This document shows positions 6,131 to 11,592 of a DNA stretch of 11,592 nucleotides, in pieces. Made by a program: the position numbers and the translations under genes. The notes beneath the pieces were generated by a model that saw only the letters and a program-made list of their open reading frames with translations, ran no database searches and was not told where the DNA came from. The DNA lies in assembly GCA_945875065.1 (NCBI GenBank), contig CAMCJC010000049.1, positions 1-11,592 on the forward strand. Direction: 5' to 3'. Source of the stretch: an uncultured Propionibacteriaceae bacterium. GTDB taxonomy: Bacteria; Actinomycetota; Actinomycetes; Propionibacteriales; Propionibacteriaceae. Positions within the stretch are counted from its first letter, which is position 1, and each line of letters opens with the position of its first letter.

Positions 6131-8500
6131 ATGAACCGTCCTTCTGCGCGCCGCCAGCTGTACTCCATCGGCATGTTCTTGCTGGTGAGCGTCTTGGCGG
6201 GCCTGCTCACCTCAGGCTTGGCGGTACCAGTCGCCGCTCTGGTGGGCTACAGCACGAAGCTCGCCGCGGATTCGATCCAGTACCTGCCGAGCGAGCTGGA
6301 GACGCCGCCGCAGTCGGAGGGTTCGCAGGTTCTGATGGCCGACGGCAGTGTGCTGGCTGAGTTCTTCGAGGAGAACCGCGAGTACAAGCCACTCGGCGAA
6401 ATCAACCCGGTCATGCAGAACGCGCAGATCGCCATCGAGGATCACCGGTTCTACGAGCACGGCGCCATTGATATTCAAGGCCTCGGCCGCGCCGTCTTCA
6501 AGACGCTCACAGGCAACCAGCAGGGCGCCTCGACGCTGACTCAGCAGTACGTCAAGCTCGTGCAGGTCGACGCCGCCAACCGGCGCGGCGACGCTGCGGC
6601 GGCCCAGGCCGCGCAGGCCCCGACGATCGAACGCAAGATCCGCGAGATGCGTTACGCCATGGCGATCGAGAAGCGCCTGTCCAAGACCGACATCCTCGAG
6701 CGCTACCTGAACATCGCCTACTACGGCGACGGCGCTTACGGCGTCGAGGCCGCCGCCCAGCACTACTGGAACACCAACGCCGCGAGCCTGACGCTGGATC
6801 AGTCGGCGATGCTGGCCGGTATCGTCCAGAACCCGGTGGCCTACAACCCCGTCAAGCACCCGAAGAGGGCCATCGAGCGCCGCAACCATGTGCTGACGCG
6901 CATGGCCCAGCTCGGCATGGTGACCAAGGAGGAGGCCGACGCCGCCAAGCAGGTCGGGTTCGATCCCTCGGTCATCAAGTCCAGCCCCAACGGTTGCCAC
7001 TCGTCGCGGTTCCCGATCATGTGTGATTACGTGCGTCGCACGCTGTTGTCCGACAAGATGGGGTCAATGGGCAGCACGCCCGAAGAGCGGGAGCGCACCC
7101 TGAAGCGTGGCGGCCTGACCATCCAGACCCATATCAACCCGAAGGCCCAGGCCGCGGCCGAGGATGCGGTCGCCGGCATCGTGGGCCCCACCGACCCGGT
7201 CTGGGGCGGCACCACGCTGATTCAGCCGTCGACGGGCCTCATCGTCGCGATGGCGCAGAGCCGCCCGAAGCTCGGCGACGAGCCGGGCCAGACCTACTAC
7301 AACGTGAGCGCCGAGAAATCTATGGGCGGCATCGAGGGTTTCCAGGCCGGCTCCACGTTCAAGCCGTTCGTGATAGCCACGGCCCTGGAGCAGGGCTATT
7401 CCCCGACGAAGACGATCATCGACTCGCCCGTCCAACTCAACGCCAAGGGCATGAAGTTCCGCAGCTGCGAGGGCACGTTCTCCGCCGGCAAATGGGAGCC
7501 GAAGAACTACGACACGGGGTACGGCCCGATCGACATGTACAAGGCCGCGCAGAGCTCGGTGAACACCTATGTCATCCAGCTGGAGCAGAAGGTCGGCATC
7601 TGCGAGTCGATCAAGATGGCCCAGCGGTTGGGCGTGAAGCTGTCCAACGGCACGGATATGCGCGTGGAGGCCGTCAACCCGTCGTGGGTGCTCGGCACCT
7701 CCGACATCACGCCGCTGTCGATGGCCGAGGCCTACGCGACGTTCGCCAACCGCGGCGTCCACTGCGATCCGATCATCCTGCAGAGCGTCGTCAACAAGGC
7801 GGGCGAGAACTTCGAGGTGCCCTCGGGCAACTGCCAGCAGGTGGTAGACCCGGCCATCGCCGACGGCGTGACTCACGTGCTGCAGTCGGTCATGTCCGAT
7901 GGCACCGGAAAGGTCGCCCGCATGAGCAACGGCGTACCCCAGGCCGGCAAGACCGGCACCACCAACGATGCGAAGGCCGTGTGGTTCGCCGGGTACACCC
8001 CCCAGATGGCAGGGGTCGCCTACATCGGCGTCGATAAGGTCGCCGAGTACTGGGAGGGGCGCGGCAAGACCCTTGAAGGGCTGGTGACCAGCGCTAACGT
8101 TAAGCTCACAGGTTCCGGTGGTGGCGATGCTGGCAAAATCTGGAAGACCGCGATGGCCGCCGCGATCGAAGGCCTGGAGCCCGGCGAGTTCGCCAAGCCC
8201 GCGCCGAAGGTCCTAGAAGGCGAGAAGGTCGAGGTGCCGAGCGTGGCCGGCATGGGCTATGAGGAGGCCAAGGCGACGTTGGAGGCGGCCGGGTTCAGCA
8301 CTAGCAAAGCCAGCGTCTACAGTTCCAGCCCGGCCGGCAACTACCTCGGCCGGATCTCCCCCACCGGCCAGGCGCCAAGGGGCTCCACGATTCAGATGCT
8401 CTTCTCGAAGGGCCCGCAGCCGGCGCCGCAGCCGTCGGTGCAGGTCCCGAATCCCCAGCCGACGCTCATCGTGCCTCCGCCCCCGACGGAGAATCCGTGA
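6131..8500 (+). CDS. ponA2: Bifunctional class A penicillin-binding protein with C-terminal PASTA domain (PonA2 type)
   Basis: A 789-residue peptidoglycan glycosyltransferase/transpeptidase that polymerises lipid II and cross-links the peptides outside the membrane. A short basic N-terminus and one transmembrane helix (about residues 10-38) are followed by the GT51 domain: catalytic Glu103 in IEDHRFYEHG, then QGASTLTQQYVK, and ILERYLNIAYYGDGAYG. An Ala/Gln-rich insert (QVDAANRRGDAAAAQAAQA) lies between them. The transpeptidase domain has Ser408-TFK (active-site serine and Lys411), SVN (476-478) and KTGTT (from Lys607). One PASTA domain spans about residues 700-760 (VEVPSVAGMGYEEAKATL to MLFSKGP), followed by a Pro-rich tail. 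The start at 6131 fits leaderless expression. The ATG at 6122 would add three residues (MAS). The stop overlaps the GTG of the metallophosphoesterase. That order matches mycobacterial ponA2-Rv3683. Confidence 0.92.
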   Translation: MNRPSARRQLYSIGMFLLVSVLAGLLTSGLAVPVAALVGYSTKLAADSIQYLPSELETPPQSEGSQVLMADGSVLAEFFEENREYKPLGEINPVMQNAQIAIEDHRFYEHGAIDIQGLGRAVFKTLTGNQQGASTLTQQYVKLVQVDAANRRGDAAAAQAAQAPTIERKIREMRYAMAIEKRLSKTDILERYLNIAYYGDGAYGVEAAAQHYWNTNAASLTLDQSAMLAGIVQNPVAYNPVKHPKRAIERRNHVLTRMAQLGMVTKEEADAAKQVGFDPSVIKSSPNGCHSSRFPIMCDYVRRTLLSDKMGSMGSTPEERERTLKRGGLTIQTHINPKAQAAAEDAVAGIVGPTDPVWGGTTLIQPSTGLIVAMAQSRPKLGDEPGQTYYNVSAEKSMGGIEGFQAGSTFKPFVIATALEQGYSPTKTIIDSPVQLNAKGMKFRSCEGTFSAGKWEPKNYDTGYGPIDMYKAAQSSVNTYVIQLEQKVGICESIKMAQRLGVKLSNGTDMRVEAVNPSWVLGTSDITPLSMAEAYATFANRGVHCDPIILQSVVNKAGENFEVPSGNCQQVVDPAIADGVTHVLQSVMSDGTGKVARMSNGVPQAGKTGTTNDAKAVWFAGYTPQMAGVAYIGVDKVAEYWEGRGKTLEGLVTSANVKLTGSGGGDAGKIWKTAMAAAIEGLEPGEFAKPAPKVLEGEKVEVPSVAGMGYEEAKATLEAAGFSTSKASVYSSSPAGNYLGRISPTGQAPRGSTIQMLFSKGPQPAPQPSVQVPNPQPTLIVPPPPTENP

Positions 8501-9393
8501 TTAACCTCGCCCGGGCCGGCACCGCCGTTGCGGCGTTCGGCGCCGGCTGCTTCGCCTGGGGCTTGGCGGAGGCCACGATGTTCAAGGTCCGCCGCGTCAC
8601 CGTCCCGGTCCTTCCCGCGGGCGGCAGGCCGCTGCGCGTGCTGCACCTGTCCGACGTCCATCTGGTCCCATCACAAGAGATCAAGCTGAACTTCCTCCGC
8701 TCACTGGCCGACCTCGAACCGGATCTGGTCATCAACACCGGCGACAACATCACGTCGAACTCGGCGATCCTGCCGCTGATGTCGGCGCTGGGGCGCCTCG
8801 CGAACGTGCCCGGCGGCTTCGTGTTCGGGTCCAATGATTACCACGTCCCGCAGTTCAAAAGCCCTCTGAGCTACGTCACGTCCGGGCGGTCGAAGCCCGC
8901 CGAGGCTCCGGAGCGCCTAGCCGTCGAGCAGTTGCGGGCCGAGTTCGAGCGCACCGGCGCCTGGCGGGACCTGGGCGATCGGCGCGCGGTCGTCGAGGCC
9001 GGCGGGTACCGGATCGAACTGCGGGGAACCGACGACGCCCACCACGGCCTCGACCACTACGACCGCGTCGCCGGCCCTCGCATCGACGACGTCGACCTCG
9101 CGCTGGGCGTCACCCACGCCCCATACGCGCGGGTCCTGGATGCCATGGCAGGCGACGTCGACATGATCTTCGCCGGCCACACCCACGGCGGCCAGGTGTG
9201 CGTCCCGTTCTACGGGGCGCTGACCACCAACTGCGACCTCGAGCCGGCGCGGGTCAAGGGACTGTCCAGCCACCACGCCTCCGGTCACCGCGCCTGGCTG
9301 CACATCTCGGCCGGCCTCGGCACCTCGCCGTTCGCGCCGTACCGCTTCGCCTGCCCGCCCGAGGTGACGCTGCTGACGCTGGTCGCGGCTTAG
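8497..9393 (+). CDS. Membrane-anchored metallophosphoesterase (calcineurin-like)
   Basis: A 298-residue protein. A hydrophobic N-terminal segment (about residues 7-25) suggests a membrane anchor. The calcineurin-like metallophosphoesterase fold has all metal motifs: Asp53 and His55 (HLSDVHL), Asp83 (TGDN), Asn113-Asp114 in a GSNDYH variant of GNHD, His207 (THAP), and His228/His230 (AGHTHGGQ). These bind a dinuclear metal centre that hydrolyses phosphoesters. Relatives include the YkuE/LpxH-like group, but the physiological substrate of this actinobacterial branch is unknown to me. It starts at GTG in a 4-base GTGA overlap with the penicillin-binding protein stop, with GGAG at 8488-8491, so the two are co-translated. 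This suggests a cell-envelope role, perhaps on a phosphorylated lipid or glycan intermediate. Confidence 0.87.
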   Translation: MINLARAGTAVAAFGAGCFAWGLAEATMFKVRRVTVPVLPAGGRPLRVLHLSDVHLVPSQEIKLNFLRSLADLEPDLVINTGDNITSNSAILPLMSALGRLANVPGGFVFGSNDYHVPQFKSPLSYVTSGRSKPAEAPERLAVEQLRAEFERTGAWRDLGDRRAVVEAGGYRIELRGTDDAHHGLDHYDRVAGPRIDDVDLALGVTHAPYARVLDAMAGDVDMIFAGHTHGGQVCVPFYGALTTNCDLEPARVKGLSSHHASGHRAWLHISAGLGTSPFAPYRFACPPEVTLLTLVAA

Positions 9394-9404
9394 CCCACCC
9401 CGCC

Positions 9405-9434
9405 CTGATAACCATATTCATGTCCTGCTAGGCT
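9405..9434 (+). promoter_or_regulatory. Probable promoter of the cobalamin-transport operon
   Basis: CTGATA (9405-9410) and TAGGCT (9429-9434, TANNNT) are 18 bases apart and would start transcription around 9441, just where the left arm of the riboswitch P1 stem begins (GCC at 9442-9444). The agreement between predicted start and aptamer start supports the call. No clear terminator for the upstream metallophosphoesterase lies between 9394 and 9405. Confidence 0.45.
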
Positions 9435-9440
9435 TACTGA

Positions 9441-9550
9441 AGCCTTCGTCGGGGAACTTCGGTGAGAATCCGAGACTGACGCGCAACGGTAACTGGGTCA
9501 TGGCCCACGAGTCCGATCGCCGACGCTGGCGCGCTAACCAGGCCGCGCGC
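9441..9550 (+). promoter_or_regulatory. Cobalamin (adenosylcobalamin-type) riboswitch
   Basis: The conserved B12 core is plain: GGGGAACTTCGGTGAGAATC from 9451, then CCGAGACTGACGCGCAACGG (the B12-box region), and GAGTCCGATCGCC near 9509-9521. A closing P1 stem pairs CGTCGG (9447-9452) with CCGACG (9520-9525), extended after a 2-nt mismatch by GCC (9442-9444) with GGC (9528-9530). A TGGG/CCCA hairpin follows the core, with a TGG in its loop. A downstream hairpin with GCGCGC arms (9529-9534 with 9545-9550) has CCA in its loop and fits the P13 role, where L5-L13 kissing blocks expression when cobalamin is bound. The permease ATG is only 27 bases beyond, which favours translational control. The fold was paired by eye. 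Confidence 0.88.
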
Positions 9551-9576
9551 AACGGCCCCGATACGGAAAGCAGACG

Positions 9577-10611
9577 ATGGACCACGCCCCCGCGCCTTCC
9601 CGACCTCGCGCGGGCCTGCGCGTCGCGCTCCTGGCACTCGCCCTGATCGCGACGCCGGCCCTTACCATCGTCATCGGGTCCGCGGCCGTGCCGCTCGGTG
9701 AGGTCGTCGGAGTCCTGGCCAGCCACATCCCCGGACTCGACATCACCATCACCTGGGACCGCACCATCGATGCCATCGTCTGGGAGACACGTCTGCCCCG
9801 CATCATCGCCGGGATCGCCGTCGCCGCGGTCCTTGGCGTCTCCGGAGTCGTGCTGCAGGCGGTGGTCCGCAACTCCCTCGCCGAGCCGTACGTCCTCGGC
9901 GTCAGCGCCGGCTCATCGGGCGGCGCGGCGTTCGCGATCATCATCCTCGGCACCACCGTCGCGACCTATGTCGGCCTGTTCGCGTTCGTCGGAGCGTTGG
10001 GAGCGACGCTGCTCGTCCTCACGATTGCCGGCCGCTCGCAGTCGCCGCTCCAGTTGATCCTCGGCGGCCTCGGCGTCGGATTCGGCTTCCAGGCCCTGAC
10101 CAACCTCATTATCTTCTCCTCCGACTCCCCCGAGACCGCCCGCTCCGTCATGTTCTGGACGCTCGGCTCGCTGGCGCGCGTCGGCTGGGAGGCGGTGCCC
10201 GGGATCGTCGTCACCGCGATTCTATTGACACTCCTGATGGCGCTGTGCGGGCCGATCCTCGACGGCCTCGCCAGCGGCGACCGCACCGCCCAGGCCGTCG
10301 GAATCGAGCCCACCAGGGCCCGCCTCCTGCTTCTGATCCCCGTCTCCGCCGCGATCGCGCTGGCCGTCGCGACGGCCGGCGGCATCGGCTTCGTCGGCCT
10401 CGTCGTCCCGCACCTGGTCAGGGCGTTCATCGGCCCCTCCCATCGACTGCTGGTCGTCGGCTCCGCATTGGCAGCGGGCCTGTTCCTGGTGTGGGCCGAC
10501 GCGTTCGCCCGCATCGCATTCGCTCCGGCCGAGGTGCCCATCGGCGTCGTCACGGGCCTGGTCGGGGCTCCCTTCCTGATCGTGCTGGTCCGCAGACAGA
10601 ACGCCCTGTAG
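9577..10611 (+). CDS. btuC: Cobalamin ABC transporter permease (BtuC/FecCD family)
   Basis: A 344-residue polytopic permease of the FecCD family, which forms a homodimeric channel in type II ABC importers. After a basic N-terminus and first helix, the family block RLPRIIAG (72-79) leads to VSGVVLQAVVRNSLAEPYVL and GVSAGSSGGA (residues 88-117). Later, LILGGLGVGFGFQALT and the ATPase-coupling region GGIGFVGLVVPHLVR (268-282) with GPSHR are present. Length is typical. The Shine-Dalgarno GGAAAG (9565-9570) lies six bases before the ATG. The cobalamin riboswitch directly upstream argues that the substrate is vitamin B12 or another corrinoid. The fold alone would equally fit siderophore or haem transport. 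Sixteen bases separate it from the binding-protein gene. Confidence 0.85.
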   Translation: MDHAPAPSRPRAGLRVALLALALIATPALTIVIGSAAVPLGEVVGVLASHIPGLDITITWDRTIDAIVWETRLPRIIAGIAVAAVLGVSGVVLQAVVRNSLAEPYVLGVSAGSSGGAAFAIIILGTTVATYVGLFAFVGALGATLLVLTIAGRSQSPLQLILGGLGVGFGFQALTNLIIFSSDSPETARSVMFWTLGSLARVGWEAVPGIVVTAILLTLLMALCGPILDGLASGDRTAQAVGIEPTRARLLLLIPVSAAIALAVATAGGIGFVGLVVPHLVRAFIGPSHRLLVVGSALAAGLFLVWADAFARIAFAPAEVPIGVVTGLVGAPFLIVLVRRQNAL

Positions 10612-10627
10612 CCCCTGGGAGAGATCA

Positions 10628-11592
10628 ATGAAGAAGTTCCTAGTCCCCCTGGCCATAGCCGCGATCGCCCTTAGCGGCTGCGGAGCCTCGGCCGCTGACA
10701 AGGCGGCGCAGAGCCAGAACGCCAGCGTCCCCGCCTCTGGGGGTAACTACCCAGTCGACGTCGTCAGTTGCGGCCAGAGCCTCCACTTCGACGCGCCGCC
10801 CAAGAAGGTGTTGGTCCTGGGCGCGACGAGTGCCTCCAACCTCGACGCCCTCGGCCTGTTCGACAAGCTGTCGTTGCGTGCCGGTAAGGCGCATTTCGAC
10901 GCCGCCGCTCCCGACCTGCAAACCAAGCACGATGCGCTCCCCGCCGTCGACGCCGGCAAGACCGACACCGGCGGCGTCACCGTCGCGACGGAGGTCGTGC
11001 TGAAGGAGGGCGTCGATCTCGTTATCGGCTACGACAAAGGCGTCGAGCGCGAGCAACTCGCAAAGGCCGGCGTTCGGCTTTACTCCCCCGAGGCCTACTG
11101 CCCCAAGTACGAGGTGACGAAGGCCTCCTGGAGCGACATCGACGGCGAGATGACCCGACTCGCCACGATCTTCGGGGTGCCTGACAAGGCCAAGACGGTA
11201 ATCGACGACCTCCACGCCAAGACTGACAAGCTAAGGCAGGCGGCCTCCACCGATCGCGGCTCCGCCGTCGCGATCTACATGTCGGCGGCAGCCACGAAGC
11301 TGCGTGTCTACGGAACATCGTCGATGATCCAGCCGATCTTCGAAGCCAACGGCCTGAAGAATGCCTACGACGACAACACCACCCGCGTCTTCGACGGCAC
11401 GATGGAGGATCTCCTGGCGAAGAACCCGGAGTGGATCGTGCTGTTGTCCTCCGACCAAACCGAGGAGGAGACGCTGAAGGCGTTCAAAGCGTTCAGCGGA
11501 GCCGACAAGCTCCAGGCGGTCGCGAAGAACCAGGTGGTGGTGATCCCGTTCGTGCTCACCGATCCCCCGAACGCACTGTCCGTCAAGGGTGC
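10628..11592 (+). CDS. btuF: Cobalamin-binding lipoprotein of the ABC transporter (BtuF/FecB type), 3' end outside window
   Basis: The frame is open from the ATG at 10628 to the right edge, giving 321 residues without a stop. The first 18 residues are a lipoprotein signal with lipobox LSGC (Cys18), so the mature protein is lipid-anchored on the outer face of the membrane. A Ser/Ala-rich linker precedes a TroA/BtuF-like type II binding fold: KKVLVLGATSASNLDALGLFDKL, then GVTVATEVVLKEGVDLVIGYDKG, then AVAIYMSAA and a C-terminal lobe with AKNPEWIVLLS. Two extracytoplasmic cysteines (Cys48 and Cys158) could form a disulphide. GGGAGA at 10617-10622 is the ribosome binding site. Corrinoid specificity is inferred from the riboswitch and the BtuC-like partner. 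An ATPase gene is expected downstream. Confidence 0.85.
   Translation, partial: MKKFLVPLAIAAIALSGCGASAADKAAQSQNASVPASGGNYPVDVVSCGQSLHFDAPPKKVLVLGATSASNLDALGLFDKLSLRAGKAHFDAAAPDLQTKHDALPAVDAGKTDTGGVTVATEVVLKEGVDLVIGYDKGVEREQLAKAGVRLYSPEAYCPKYEVTKASWSDIDGEMTRLATIFGVPDKAKTVIDDLHAKTDKLRQAASTDRGSAVAIYMSAAATKLRVYGTSSMIQPIFEANGLKNAYDDNTTRVFDGTMEDLLAKNPEWIVLLSSDQTEEETLKAFKAFSGADKLQAVAKNQVVVIPFVLTDPPNALSVKG

Overview
The window is GC-rich DNA (about two-thirds G+C by eye) with strong G/C preference at third codon positions. All ten genes lie on the + strand. A class A PBP with a PASTA domain, a MetPS-type NSS transporter and TANNNT-type -10 boxes point to an actinomycete (Actinomycetota). Genus is not resolvable from sequence alone.

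Region 1 (about 218-3892) is a tightly packed four-gene operon for surface-glycan modification: a HisH-like glutaminase, a HisF-like barrel, an N-acetyl sugar amidotransferase of the WbpG/PseA type with a zinc-ribbon and an SGGVDS PP-loop, and a GT4-type glycosyltransferase. No other histidine genes are adjacent, and the HisF homologue lacks residues essential for imidazole-glycerol-phosphate synthesis. The first three genes are therefore best read as a machine that takes ammonia from glutamine and turns a sugar N-acetyl group into an acetamidino group. The glycosyltransferase presumably transfers the modified sugar or a neighbouring one. Sugar-nucleotide genes and polymer-export genes are not in the window.

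Region 2 (3893-4372) is a 480-base gap without a credible gene. It holds an 84-nt imperfect inverted repeat with perfect 13-bp outer arms, a short 16-bp tandem repeat, and the probable promoter of the next operon.

Region 3 (4373-6100) is metP-metS, a sodium-coupled methionine/alanine importer and its 55-residue second subunit, probably closed by an intrinsic terminator. Region 4 (6118-9393) is a bifunctional penicillin-binding protein (PonA2 type, with PASTA domain), probably transcribed leaderless, translationally coupled to a membrane-anchored metallophosphoesterase. The pair matches ponA2-Rv3683 of mycobacteria.

Region 5 (9405-11592) is a cobalamin-riboswitch-controlled ABC importer: a promoter, a B12 aptamer with a plausible P13 hairpin, a BtuC/FecCD permease and a BtuF-type lipoprotein that runs off the right edge. 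The ATPase is expected just downstream.
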